DNA of 64,000 nt from assembly GCF_900143005.1 (NCBI RefSeq), contig NZ_FRCS01000001.1, forward strand, positions 124,001-188,000, given 5' to 3'. Below, in pieces: positions 10,685 through 19,009 of this stretch. The notes below the pieces were generated by a model, which worked only from the letters and a program-made list of their open reading frames with translations, did no database searches and had not been told where the DNA came from. Positions within the stretch are counted from its first letter, which is position 1; each line of letters starts with the position of its first letter. Position numbers and translations under genes: made by a program. This DNA is from Cryptosporangium aurantiacum (lineage in GTDB: Bacteria; Actinomycetota; Actinomycetes; Mycobacteriales; Cryptosporangiaceae).

Positions 10685-11983
10685 GTGGAGCTTTTTCGTG
10701 TGACAGGTGGGACCCCGCTGATTGGCGAGGTCACGGTCAGTGGTGCCAAGAACAGCGTCCTGAAGCTGATGGCGGCGTCGCTGCTCGTCGAGGGTCGTAC
10801 GGTGCTGACCAACGTGCCCCGCATCCTCGACGTCACGATCATGAGCGAAGTGCTCCGTCGTCTGGGCTGTGAAGCGGCGCTCGAGGGCGAGACGCTGACG
10901 ATCGACGTCCCGGCCCAGCCGGGCACCGAGGCCGACTACAACCTCGTCCGTCGGATGCGTGCCTCGATCAACGTGCTCGGGCCGCTGCTGGCCCGCCGCG
11001 GTGAGGTCCGGGTGCCGCACCCTGGCGGCGACGCGATCGGCTCCCGCGGTCTCGACTACCACATCGCGGGCCTCGAGCGGATGGGCGCCGAGATCACCAG
11101 CGAGCACGGCTTCGTGGTGGCCAGGGCGTCCCGCCTGCACGGTGCCCGGATCTGGCTCGACTTCCCGAGCGTCGGCGCGACCGAGAACATCCTGATGGCC
11201 GCGGTGCTCGCGAAGGGCACGACGGTGATCGACAACGCGGCCCGTGAGCCCGACATCGTCGACATCTGCTCGATGCTCACCGAGATGGGCGCCGAGATCA
11301 GCGGCGCGGGCACCTCGACGCTCGAGGTCGAGGGTGTGGAGGAGCTCCGGCCGGTGACCCACCGGGTCGTGCCCGACCGGATCGTCTCCGGTACGTGGGC
11401 GTTCGCCGCGGCGATCACCCAGGGCGACATCACGGTGCGGCACGGCGAGCCCCGGCACCTGGAAATCGCGCTCGACAAGCTGAACCAGGCCGGTGCGCAG
11501 ATCGACCTGCTCGACCCGATGGAGCCGTCCGACGGCTTCCGCGTCCGGATGGACCGGCGCCCGCGCGCGGTCGACATCGTCACGCTGCCCTACCCGGGCT
11601 TCGCCACCGACATGCTGCCGATGGCGATCACGCTCGGCGCGGTGGCCGACGGCCCGTCGATGGTCACCGAGAACGTGTTCGACGCCCGCTTCATGTTCAT
11701 CAACGAGATGCTCCGGCTCGGTGCGGACGTCCGGACCGATGGTCACCACGCGGTCGTGCGGGGCAAGGACTGGCTGTCCGGTGCGCCGGTGCGAGCCACC
11801 GACATCCGTGCGGGCGTGGGCCTGGTCATTGCGGGCCTGCGGGCGGACGGCGTCACCGAGGTGGCGGACGCGTTCCACATCGACCGCGGCTACCCCGACT
11901 TCCTGGCGCAGATGCGCGGGCTCGGGGCGACGATCGACCGGGTCACGGTCGAGGACGACGAGTTCGACGGCGTCGCGCTGTAA
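10685..11983 (+). CDS. murA: UDP-N-acetylglucosamine 1-carboxyvinyltransferase
   Basis: This 432-residue EPSP-synthase-fold enzyme transfers enolpyruvate from PEP to UDP-GlcNAc, the first committed step of peptidoglycan synthesis in the cytosol. Conserved elements are [16 protein letters not shown] near the N-terminus (with the Lys-Asn substrate pair), [15 protein letters not shown], and the C-terminal [15 protein letters not shown]. The active-site loop reads PHPGGDAIG, so residue 116 is Asp where E. coli has the fosfomycin-reactive Cys115. Mycobacterial MurA has the same replacement and is intrinsically fosfomycin insensitive. It follows the adenosyltransferase divergently, as in Mycobacterium. 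Confidence 0.97.
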   Translation: MELFRVTGGTPLIGEVTVSGAKNSVLKLMAASLLVEGRTVLTNVPRILDVTIMSEVLRRLGCEAALEGETLTIDVPAQPGTEADYNLVRRMRASINVLGPLLARRGEVRVPHPGGDAIGSRGLDYHIAGLERMGAEITSEHGFVVARASRLHGARIWLDFPSVGATENILMAAVLAKGTTVIDNAAREPDIVDICSMLTEMGAEISGAGTSTLEVEGVEELRPVTHRVVPDRIVSGTWAFAAAITQGDITVRHGEPRHLEIALDKLNQAGAQIDLLDPMEPSDGFRVRMDRRPRAVDIVTLPYPGFATDMLPMAITLGAVADGPSMVTENVFDARFMFINEMLRLGADVRTDGHHAVVRGKDWLSGAPVRATDIRAGVGLVIAGLRADGVTEVADAFHIDRGYPDFLAQMRGLGATIDRVTVEDDEFDGVAL

Positions 11984-11990
11984 CGAAGAC

Positions 11991-12299
11991 TCAGTAGGTG
12001 CCCGGGCCGACCAGCGCCCGGGCCATTTCCAGGTCGGCGGCGAACACCAGCACGCGGACGCGCCCGCGCCCGGCGTCCGCGGTGGTCGACCGGATGTTGG
12101 CGTCGGAGAGCACCGCTCGGAGCGCGTTGGCCTCACCGGCCGAGCCGGCCACCGCCACTTCGTGGAGCAACCCGTAATCAGAGGTCTTTCCGTCCGGTGA
12201 CGGACCCGGAACCCGGGTCGATCCGAACGTCCACCGCAACAACAAGGCTAGGAACGCCACCACCAGGAAAGCGACGACTATAGCCACGACACCCGTCAC
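11991..12299 (-). CDS. Small membrane-anchored protein with DUF2007-like domain
   Basis: The 102-residue protein has one N-terminal helix (VVAIVVAFLVVAFLALLLRW) and a short soluble domain: LLHEVAVAGSAGEANALRAVLSDANIRSTT, then VRVLVFAADLEMARALV. The pattern of a small beta-alpha fold with an EANALRAVLxxANI helix resembles DUF2007-type putative signal-transducing domains. The function is unknown. The GTG start has a GGAG only 3 nt away. It is convergent with murA, 7 bp apart. Confidence 0.6.
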   Translation of the reverse strand: MTGVVAIVVAFLVVAFLALLLRWTFGSTRVPGPSPDGKTSDYGLLHEVAVAGSAGEANALRAVLSDANIRSTTADAGRGRVRVLVFAADLEMARALVGPGTY

Positions 12300-12611
12300 G
12301 GTCTCCAGTGTGCCAGCCGGGAGCCACCCTGACGACGGTCGTTGGCCGCCCTGCGCCCGGTCGGGAGACGTTCGTTACCGCCCCGTCCGGAGGTGACTCC
12401 TCCGTTTGGTGGACGTGACGCCCTACGCCGGTATTGTCGGAAATTAGACGTTTCGCTACGCGTCGGACGACTCGCGACGGGAATACCGTCGAATCAATCA
12501 TTACTAGGTTGTTTTACCAAATTAGACTGTTAATGGATAATGCTGGTTGAGACGCTGTTAGCGAGCGCTGCCCTCTCGGTCCGAGCGGGCGGCCGTGGAG
12601 GGGGTCACCGG
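12300..12611. other. Intergenic region with AT-rich promoter-like segment
   Basis: No gene is seen. The 12438-12545 part is strikingly A+T rich for this genome. It holds the 9-mer AAATTAGAC twice (12441-12449 and 12519-12527) and an inverted repeat CGACGG-N5-CCGTCG (12475-12491). It probably holds the promoter and a regulator site for the STAS gene downstream, and perhaps for the divergent small membrane protein. No clear -35/-10 pair could be fixed. Confidence 0.4.
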
Positions 12612-12908
12612 ATGAGCCAGCTCGTCGCTGCCGGTCCGCGGCTCGACGCGGCCACCGTCGGAGCGCTGCGCGGGTGTCTGGACGAGGCGATCCGCTCGGG
12701 CTCGGGACCGGTCGTCCTCGACCTCTCCGCCGTCCAGACCGTCGACGCGATCGGGCTGGGCATGCTGCTCGGGGTGGAACGCCGGGCCGCGTCGGCCGGC
12801 CGCGAACTGCTGCTGCGTGACGTCCCGCCCCGGGTGGCCCGCCTGCTGCGCGCCACCGGACTCAGCCGCGTGCTCCGCAACGAAGAAACCTCCGCGTTCG
12901 CGAGCTGA
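12612..12908 (+). CDS. STAS-domain protein (anti-sigma-antagonist-like)
   Basis: The 98-residue protein is a single STAS domain: VVLDLSAVQTVDAIGLGMLLGVERRA matches the core of SpoIIAA/RsbV-type antagonists. These bind anti-sigma kinases in partner-switching. In SpoIIAA the loop reads D-S-S-G and the second Ser is phosphorylated; here it is D45-A46-I47-G48, so neither serine is present and switching by phosphorylation is unlikely. ATG 12612 follows GGAGGGGG. No anti-sigma factor or kinase gene is adjacent. Confidence 0.75.
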   Translation: MSQLVAAGPRLDAATVGALRGCLDEAIRSGSGPVVLDLSAVQTVDAIGLGMLLGVERRAASAGRELLLRDVPPRVARLLRATGLSRVLRNEETSAFAS

Positions 12909-12909
12909 C

Positions 12910-12963
12910 CCCGAGCGGTGGCAAATCGTCGGCGCCAGGGCACGGAGGATTTGCCACCGCTCG
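12910..12963. terminator. Bidirectional terminator-like long hairpin
   Basis: CCGAGCGGTGGCAAATC (12910-12926) and GATTTGCCACCGCTCGG (12947-12963) are perfect 17-nt arms around a 20-nt loop. It begins 2 nt after the STAS stop and ends 20 nt before the end of the convergent hydrolase gene, so it could stop transcription from both sides. It has no T-tract, as is usual in high-GC actinobacteria. Confidence 0.65.
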
Positions 12964-12983
12964 GACGCGCCCGCGGCCCCCTC

Positions 12984-14042
12984 TCAGGCCGTGACCCACG
13001 CTCGATTCGGGACGTCGGCGGGGCTGCCCGCGACGTAGGAGAGGTTGCCCGTCACCACGTCCAGGGCGATCGTCAGCTTCGTCTCGTACGCGTCGACGAG
13101 CGGTGCCCCCGCGGCGGGCGCCATGCACACCGGGCCCCGGACGCCCGTCGCCGCGTCCACGCCGAACGCCGCTGCCCGCTCGCGCGCGTCGGCCAGGCGC
13201 AGCGCGTCGCCGTGGGTCGCCAGCCACCGGTACCTCGCGCTGCTGGTGGACGATGGTTCGACGACGTTGCCGGCCGCGAGCTCGGCGTCCAGAAAGTCGT
13301 TCGTATGAAGCAGGGCCCCGTCGGGCCCCGGCCCGACCACCGCGACTCCGGCGGGCGCGACCTCCAAGGTGGCCGCCCGACCGGGCTCGATCACCGTGAT
13401 GGCGCTGGACGCGCTCACCCGTGCGGAACGCGCCAGCGCGAGCGCGTCGTCCACTCCGGTCGCCTCGTCGAGGATCCGCCGGGCGACCGCGTGCACCGGG
13501 ACGCCCGGCGCGCCGCCGTCGGAGACGTGGCCGAGGATGTTGAAGTGGACGCCGAGCCCGCGCGTCGCCCCGATCTTGCCGAGCACCCCGAACTCGGTGA
13601 ACGTCCGCACGCGCCGCCCGTCCGGCCCGGGAATGTCCAGCACGACGGTCTCGTTCGCCACGGTCGTCAGCCAGTCCCAGGTCTGGACGGTGTGCGGCGG
13701 CCCGCCGTCCGGCGGCAGGTAGACGCCAGTGGAGCACTCCGTCGCGGGCACGCCGGCCCTGGCCAGGATCTCGGTGCGTCCGGTGAGCGCGGCCACCCGG
13801 CCGAGCGGTAGCCGCGCGCCCTCCGCGATGCCGACCAGCTCGTCGGCCAGGTAGGGTGCCCACTCCCGGAGCGCGTCGAGCAGGGCGATCCCCAGACCCT
13901 CGACGTCGGCGACGCCACGCGCGGCGAACAGCGTCGAGTAGTCGCGCCACGCCCCGGCGACGTTGTCGGCCCAGCGCGTGCCGAACCGACGCCCCCGGGT
14001 GCGCGGCGAGGTCTCGTCGTCGTGCCAGGTATGAACGATCAC
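12984..14042 (-). CDS. C45-family NTN hydrolase (acyltransferase/amidohydrolase-like)
   Basis: The 352-residue protein resembles the peptidase C45 family (acyl-CoA:6-aminopenicillanic-acid acyltransferase, beta-alanyl-amine hydrolases). These self-cleave to expose an N-terminal cysteine. The likely nucleophile is Cys103 in ATECSTGVYLPPDG, followed by the typical TVQTWDW segment, GVLGKIGATRGLGVHFN, and a C-terminal GNLSYVAGSP. Related enzymes cleave amide bonds of small N-acyl compounds; the substrate here is unknown. GTG 14042 overlaps the stop codon of the upstream PaiB-like gene. It is the last gene of the peptide-importer operon. Confidence 0.7.
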   Translation of the reverse strand: MIVHTWHDDETSPRTRGRRFGTRWADNVAGAWRDYSTLFAARGVADVEGLGIALLDALREWAPYLADELVGIAEGARLPLGRVAALTGRTEILARAGVPATECSTGVYLPPDGGPPHTVQTWDWLTTVANETVVLDIPGPDGRRVRTFTEFGVLGKIGATRGLGVHFNILGHVSDGGAPGVPVHAVARRILDEATGVDDALALARSARVSASSAITVIEPGRAATLEVAPAGVAVVGPGPDGALLHTNDFLDAELAAGNVVEPSSTSSARYRWLATHGDALRLADARERAAAFGVDAATGVRGPVCMAPAAGAPLVDAYETKLTIALDVVTGNLSYVAGSPADVPNRAWVTA

Positions 14043-14665
14043 GGCGCGTACCGTTCCATGAACCGCACCATCTCCTCGTCGCCGCGCTCGGCGGCCGCCG
14101 CCCGCACCCGGGCGTGGATCTCCGGTGGCATGTCCTGACTCAGTTTGAACACCGTGCGGACGCCGGTCACCCGGAATCGGAAGCCGACCACGAGGTGCGC
14201 GAGCCGTTCGAACTCCGCCAGCGATCCGCTCATGTCCCAGGGCTTGCCGGTCAGGCTCTCGATCCGGGTCACGGTCTGCCGGACGATCTCCAGGTTCGCC
14301 GCGTCGTCCAGCACGACCTCGACGTCGGTCTCCAGGTGAACCGCGGCGTAGTCCCAGGTCGGAACCATCTCCGGCTCGGCGTACGTGGTCGGGGACACGT
14401 ACCCCTGCGGCCCCTGGAACACCAGCAGCGCCCGGCCGGTCGGGGTGATGCCCTCCCACTGTGGATTCACCCGAGCCATGTGCCCGACCAGCGTGCCGCC
14501 GACCAAGGCGTCATCGGCCCAGGAGGAACCGGTCGGGATCACCGGCGTGTGCGTGACGACCGGGACACCGTTCCCGGCAGTGACGAGCAGCGCGAACGGG
14601 TGGTCCTCGACCAGGACGCGGGCGGCCGACGGGCCGTGGGGGCGAAATCTGTCGAATTCGTACAT
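14039..14665 (-). CDS. PaiB-type FMN-binding protein
   Basis: The 208-residue protein begins MYEFDRFRPHG and has the split-barrel features of the FMN-binding 'negative transcriptional regulator' PaiB family: HPFALLVTA, VGHMARVNPQW, GPQGYVSPTTY. PaiB proteins bind FMN or haem-like ligands and are only loosely tied to transcription control; a role in detoxification or redox chemistry of imported compounds is possible. GAGGGGGG lies 7 nt before the ATG. It sits between a peptidase and an NTN hydrolase in the same operon. Confidence 0.75.
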   Translation of the reverse strand: MYEFDRFRPHGPSAARVLVEDHPFALLVTAGNGVPVVTHTPVIPTGSSWADDALVGGTLVGHMARVNPQWEGITPTGRALLVFQGPQGYVSPTTYAEPEMVPTWDYAAVHLETDVEVVLDDAANLEIVRQTVTRIESLTGKPWDMSGSLAEFERLAHLVVGFRFRVTGVRTVFKLSQDMPPEIHARVRAAAAERGDEEMVRFMERYAP

Positions 14666-14678
14666 CAGGCTGCCCCCC

Positions 14679-15701
14679 TCATTTGGCAGACGCCAAGACT
14701 GCGTCCCAGGCCACCTCGGACGCCACCGCGCCGAGCGCGGTCGGGGTGACCGTGTACGTGCCGTGGACGGAGGCCTCCTCGGCGCCCAGCGACACCTCGT
14801 CGGTGGTGAGCGCGAACAGGATGTCGCCGTCGACCGCGGTGTGGAACGGCTGGATCGCCCGGTGCATCGAGCTGTGTACCTGCTTCGCGAACTGGTTCAG
14901 CTCGATGTCGTTGAGCCGCACGTTCGTCACGACCGCGGTGATCGTCGTGTTGCCCGACGGGATCGCGGGCATGCGCCCCGCGGCCAGCGCCCGCTCGTAG
15001 TCGACGACCGGCAGCCGCCGCTCTCCGCTCGCCCGGTCCCAGTTCCCGCGCACGATCGAACCGTCCCGGTCGACGACGACGCCGACCGCGTTGACGATCG
15101 TCACGACCAGCACCCGGATGTCGCCGAGCCGGCGGAACGCGACCCCCTGCCCGGCGTACTCGGATCGGTCGTGATCGAGTTTGCCGACCGTGGCGCTCAC
15201 CCCGGCGCCCACCCGTCCGGACGCCGCCCGGCCCGGCACCGCCGCCCGCAGTGCGGCGCGGCCGAGCTCGACGTCCGGATGAATCGCGTTGCCGCGCGCG
15301 GGGAAGTCGTAGACGACCGCGCCGGAGATCAGCGGAAGCTGATCGAACCCGGTCTGGTTTCCCCCGCGCTGCAGCAGCTCGGCGGTGACGCCCGCGGCGG
15401 CCTGCAGCCCGTGCGAGGACCCACCGGACAGCAGGATCCCGTGGTTGTAGCCATACCGGCCGCTGGCGCCGATCGCTCCGCCGCGTTCGTCGACCGCGGT
15501 CCGGGCGCCGGCGGGCACGTACACCAGCGTGCAGCCGGTCGGCCCCTCGGCGTACTCGGCGGTGCCGATCTCGACGCCGGGGAAGTCGAACTCGATCGGG
15601 ATCCCGGGCTTGTTCGACACGATCGTGAGCGGCTGGCTCTCGTTTCCCCGGCCGTCGGAGGGCAGGTGCGGTGCCCGGCGTGCAGCGGAGTTGACGGTCA
15701 C
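14679..15701 (-). CDS. P1 (S58/DmpA) family peptidase
   Basis: The 340-residue protein belongs to the DmpA/BapA family of self-processing N-terminal-nucleophile peptidases. Conserved stretches are GPTGCTLVYVP, GILLSGGSSHGLQAAAGV, GRVGAGVSATVGK and PSGNTTITAVVTN. The last occupies the place of the family's autoprocessing site, where a Gly-Ser or Asn-Thr bond is cut (inferred alignment). Family members remove N-terminal D- or beta-amino acids from short peptides. The gene overlaps the ATPase stop codon by GTGA, so it is co-translated with the importer and probably acts on what it brings in. Confidence 0.8.
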   Translation of the reverse strand: MTVNSAARRAPHLPSDGRGNESQPLTIVSNKPGIPIEFDFPGVEIGTAEYAEGPTGCTLVYVPAGARTAVDERGGAIGASGRYGYNHGILLSGGSSHGLQAAAGVTAELLQRGGNQTGFDQLPLISGAVVYDFPARGNAIHPDVELGRAALRAAVPGRAASGRVGAGVSATVGKLDHDRSEYAGQGVAFRRLGDIRVLVVTIVNAVGVVVDRDGSIVRGNWDRASGERRLPVVDYERALAAGRMPAIPSGNTTITAVVTNVRLNDIELNQFAKQVHSSMHRAIQPFHTAVDGDILFALTTDEVSLGAEEASVHGTYTVTPTALGAVASEVAWDAVLASAK

Positions 15702-16450
15702 AGGGCCTCCAGCAGGCGTCGTGAGTAAGGGTGTTCGGGAGTGGAGTAGAAGCGCTCGGTGTCGGCCATTTCGACGACGACGCCGTCGTGCATCACCGCC
15801 ACCCGCGCGGAGACGGCCCGGACGGCCGCCAGGTCGTGCGAGATGAACAGCGCCGCGAATCCGTGTTCGGCCTGCAGCCGGACGATGAGATCGAGGATGC
15901 GCGCCTGGACCGAGACGTCGAGCGCGCTGACCGCCTCGTCGAAGACCACGAAGTCCGGGTGCGTGATCAGTGCCCGGGCGATCGAGACCCGCTGCCGCTG
16001 GCCGCCGGACAGCTCGTGCGGGTAGCGCGTCGCCATCTCCGGTTCGAGGCTGACGTCGCGCAGCATCGCGTCCACCCGATCGCGGTGGCGGCGCAGGCCG
16101 CCGCCCTCCAGCACACCGAGCGGTTCGGCGATCGACTCGCCGATCCGCATCCGCGGATCGAGCGACTCCTGCGGGTGCTGCAGCACGGCCTGCATCCGGC
16201 CGGCCCGCGCGCGTGCCCGCCGTGGGAGCGGCCGGCCGTTGAAACGCACGACGCCGGAGTCGGGACGCCGCAGGCCGAGCGCGACCTTCCCGGTCGTGGT
16301 CTTTCCCGAGCCGGATTCGCCGACGACGCCCAGCGTCTGCCCGGCGTCGACGCTGAGCGTGACGTCGTCCAGCGCGGTCACGGGCGCCGCGCCGAGGCCC
16401 CGGCGGAACTGCACGGTCACGTTCTCGATCGCCAGCACCGGGGGTGTCAT
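15698..16450 (-). CDS. Oligopeptide-type ABC transporter ATPase (second ATPase, DppF/OppF-like)
   Basis: The 250-residue ATPase has Walker A GESGSGKTT, signature LSGGQRQRVSIARAL, Walker B FVVFDEAVSALD and switch His in FISHDLA. QHPQESLDPRM is the Q-loop sequence typical of peptide/nickel importers. The C-terminus is short and stops after HPYSRRLLEAL, where many OppF/DppF proteins carry a further region. ATG 16450 overlaps the stop of the preceding ATPase gene (ATGA). Confidence 0.9.
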   Translation of the reverse strand: MTPPVLAIENVTVQFRRGLGAAPVTALDDVTLSVDAGQTLGVVGESGSGKTTTGKVALGLRRPDSGVVRFNGRPLPRRARARAGRMQAVLQHPQESLDPRMRIGESIAEPLGVLEGGGLRRHRDRVDAMLRDVSLEPEMATRYPHELSGGQRQRVSIARALITHPDFVVFDEAVSALDVSVQARILDLIVRLQAEHGFAALFISHDLAAVRAVSARVAVMHDGVVVEMADTERFYSTPEHPYSRRLLEAL

Positions 16451-17256
16451 CGCACCGGCTCCTTCCGTGCGTGCTCCGGCTCCGGGCCTCCCGCGGTCGC
16501 GCGCCGGTTCCGTGGATCCGATGCGACCAGCTCCTGCGTGTACTCGTGCTGCGGGTCGTCCAGCACGTCCGCAGCCGGACCTTCCTCGACGACCCGGCCG
16601 CGGTGCATCACCGCGACCCGCCCGCACCAGCGCCGAACCGCCGCCAGGTCGTGGCTGAGCCACACCAGCGTGGCCGACAACTCGTCCGCGGTCGCGAACA
16701 TCAGCGCCAGCACCTCGTCGCGTACCAGGCTGTCCAACGACGCGGTCGGCTCGTCGGCGACGAGGATCCGCGGGCGGCGGGCCATCGCGATCGCGATCAC
16801 GACCCGCTGCGCCATGCCGCCGGAGATCTCGAACGGGTAGCGGCGCAGCACCTCGGCGGGCTGCCGGATCTTCACCCGGTCGAGCATCTCGGTCTGCGCG
16901 GTCCGGTCCCGCACGCCGGTCGCCAGCGCGAGCTGCTTCCCGATCCGCTTGGTCGGGTCCAGACTCGACACCGGGTCCTGCGGGATGAACGCCATCGTGT
17001 TCTGCCGCAGTTCGCGGATGCGGTCGCGGTCGGCTTCGAACACGTCGACGCCGTCGACCCGCAGTGCGCCGGTCTGGTGGGCGGAGGGCGGCAGCAGCCG
17101 GCCGAGCGCGGCGCCGAACGTCGACTTGCCGGAACCGCTCTCGCCGACGATCCCGAGCCGGTCGCCCGCTGCTATCCGCAGCGAGACACCGTCGAGAGCC
17201 CGGATCTGCCGCTTGCCGGAGACGTACTCGAGGACCAAGTCCTGGGCTTCGATCAC
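16447..17256 (-). CDS. Oligopeptide-type ABC transporter ATPase (first ATPase, DppD/OppD-like)
   Basis: The 269-residue ATPase has Walker A GESGSGKST, Q-loop FIPQDPVSSLDPTKRIG, signature ISGGMAQRVVIAIAM, Walker B ILVADEPTASLD and switch His in WLSHDLAAV. The GTG at 17256, which overlaps the permease stop codon, is the probable start. A longer upstream extension would run deep into the permease gene and is not conserved. The partner ATPase is encoded immediately downstream. Confidence 0.9.
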   Translation of the reverse strand: MIEAQDLVLEYVSGKRQIRALDGVSLRIAAGDRLGIVGESGSGKSTFGAALGRLLPPSAHQTGALRVDGVDVFEADRDRIRELRQNTMAFIPQDPVSSLDPTKRIGKQLALATGVRDRTAQTEMLDRVKIRQPAEVLRRYPFEISGGMAQRVVIAIAMARRPRILVADEPTASLDSLVRDEVLALMFATADELSATLVWLSHDLAAVRRWCGRVAVMHRGRVVEEGPAADVLDDPQHEYTQELVASDPRNRRATAGGPEPEHARKEPVR

Positions 17257-18074
17257 GAGAGGCTCCCCGTCCCGCGGGGCTCGAAGCGGTCGCGGAGACC
17301 GTCGCCGAGCAGGTTGATCGCGCAGATCGCCACTACCAGGACGACGCCGGGCGCGAACAGCAGCCACGGAGCCGCGGTGAAGTACAGTGCGCCGTCCTGG
17401 ACCAGCGACCCGAGCGAGGACTGCGGCAACTGGACGCCGTAGCCCAGGAAGCTCAGCCCGCCCTCGATCAGGATGCCCAGCGACAACGCGTAGCTGCCCT
17501 GCACGACGACGGTGCCGGCGACGTTCGGCAGGACGTGCCGCAGCATGATGCGCCAGGCGGGCACCCCGCTGATCCGGGCGGCGGTGACGAAGTCCCGGCG
17601 GGCGACGCTCGCGGCACCGATCCGCACCATCCTCGTCATCAGCGGCACCGTGATCAGCACGATGCTGGCCAGCGCCGCCGTCCGGCCCGGTCCCAGGAGC
17701 GCGGCGACCAGGATCGCCAGCACCAGCGCGGGGAACGAGTAGAGGACGTCGACGACCCGCATGATGCCGTCGCCGAACAGGCCACCGAAGTAGCCCGCGA
17801 CGACGCCGAGCAGCACCGCGATGATCGACGTGAGCAGCACCGCGACGGCGGAGAGCACCAGCGTCGTCCCGATGCCCTGCAGCAGCCGGGCCAGCTCCGA
17901 CCGGCCCAGACCGTCGGTGCCGAGCCAGTGCTCGGGGCTCGGTGGCTCGAGCCGGCCGCCGGCCAGCGCGGACGGGTCACCGCCCAGCCCGGTGAGGGCG
18001 GAGAGCGCGGCGACGATCACGAGCACGCCGAGCACCACCGCGGCGATCCGCGCGGAGAGGTCGAGGGATCTCAT
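17253..18074 (-). CDS. Peptide-type ABC transporter permease (DppC-like)
   Basis: The 273-residue protein has about six membrane helices and a binding-protein-dependent-transport loop, AARISGVPAWRIMLRHVLPNVAG. In this loop the EAA-type GxxxxxxxxxHxLPN contacts the ATPase. The segment HWLGTDGLGRSELARLLQG near the N-terminus is the classic DppC/OppC signature. Start and stop overlap the neighbouring genes by 4 bp each, so the permease pair and the ATPases are made in step. Confidence 0.92.
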   Translation of the reverse strand: MRSLDLSARIAAVVLGVLVIVAALSALTGLGGDPSALAGGRLEPPSPEHWLGTDGLGRSELARLLQGIGTTLVLSAVAVLLTSIIAVLLGVVAGYFGGLFGDGIMRVVDVLYSFPALVLAILVAALLGPGRTAALASIVLITVPLMTRMVRIGAASVARRDFVTAARISGVPAWRIMLRHVLPNVAGTVVVQGSYALSLGILIEGGLSFLGYGVQLPQSSLGSLVQDGALYFTAAPWLLFAPGVVLVVAICAINLLGDGLRDRFEPRGTGSLS

Positions 18075-19009
18075 CGCCCCACCCCGGTCAGCTGAGCGCG
18101 CAGCCGCGGATCCAGCCAGCCCGCGAGCAGGTCCACGACCAGGCTGGTCGTGATGAAGATGGTCGCGACCAGCAGCGTCCCGGCCTGGACGACCAGGTAG
18201 TCGCGGCGGTCGAGCGCGGTGATCAGGTACGAGCCGAGCCCGGGTACGTCGAAGACGTTCTCGACGATCACCGTGCCGCCCAGCAGCGAGGCCAGGATCG
18301 TCGAGGTGACGGTGAGCACCGGGATCGACGCGTTACGCAGGACGTGGCGCCGGACCGTCTGCCAGGCCGTTGCGCCCCGCGCCACCGACGCGGCGACGTA
18401 CGGCTCGACCGACACCTGGAGGACGGCGTCCCGGGTGGCCCTGGCGGTCGCCGCGATGCCGAACACCGCGAGGACCGCGCCGGGCAGCAGCAGGGCATCG
18501 GCGCTGCTGCCGCCGATCGTGAGGCCGAGCCCGTACCGGGAGACGACGAACACCACCGCGCTGCCGACGACGAACTCCGGCAGGCTGATCCCGAGCGCGC
18601 TGACCAGCCGTCCGGCCGGACCGCTCCGCCCCCGCGACCGGGTGGCGAGGAAGCCCAGCGGCACACCGATGGCGATGGTCAGCACCAGCGCGATCGCCGC
18701 GATGCCCGCGGTGATCGGCAACCGCTCGGCCAGCTCGGTCGCCACCGGACGATGGGTGACGAACGACGTGCCGAGGTCGCCCTGGAGGACGGTCCCGAGC
18801 CAGCGGACGAGCTGGGTCGGGAGGCCGTCGTCCAGGCCCAGGTCGGCGGTGACCTGGGCGCGGTCGTCCGCGCTGGCGTACGGGCCGAGCGCGAGCTGGG
18901 CGTAGCTGCCCGGCAACGCCCGGGACGCAGCGAAGACCAGGACCGAGACGGCCAGCAGAGTGAGCAGCGCGGTTCCGGTCCGGACCGCGAGCCAGAGGGC
19001 GGTACGCAT
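18071..19009 (-). CDS. Peptide-type ABC transporter permease (DppB-like)
   Basis: The 312-residue permease has an N-terminal helix (ALLTLLAVSVLVFAASRALPG), the DppB-type pattern LGLDDGLPTQLVRWLGTVLQGDLGTSF, and EAA loop VARGATAWQTVRRHVLRNASIPVLTV, with further helices to the C-terminus. ATG 19009 shares one base with the TAA of the binding-protein gene. A longer open frame upstream lies inside that gene and is not conserved. Confidence 0.92.
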   Translation of the reverse strand: MRTALWLAVRTGTALLTLLAVSVLVFAASRALPGSYAQLALGPYASADDRAQVTADLGLDDGLPTQLVRWLGTVLQGDLGTSFVTHRPVATELAERLPITAGIAAIALVLTIAIGVPLGFLATRSRGRSGPAGRLVSALGISLPEFVVGSAVVFVVSRYGLGLTIGGSSADALLLPGAVLAVFGIAATARATRDAVLQVSVEPYVAASVARGATAWQTVRRHVLRNASIPVLTVTSTILASLLGGTVIVENVFDVPGLGSYLITALDRRDYLVVQAGTLLVATIFITTSLVVDLLAGWLDPRLRAQLTGVGR

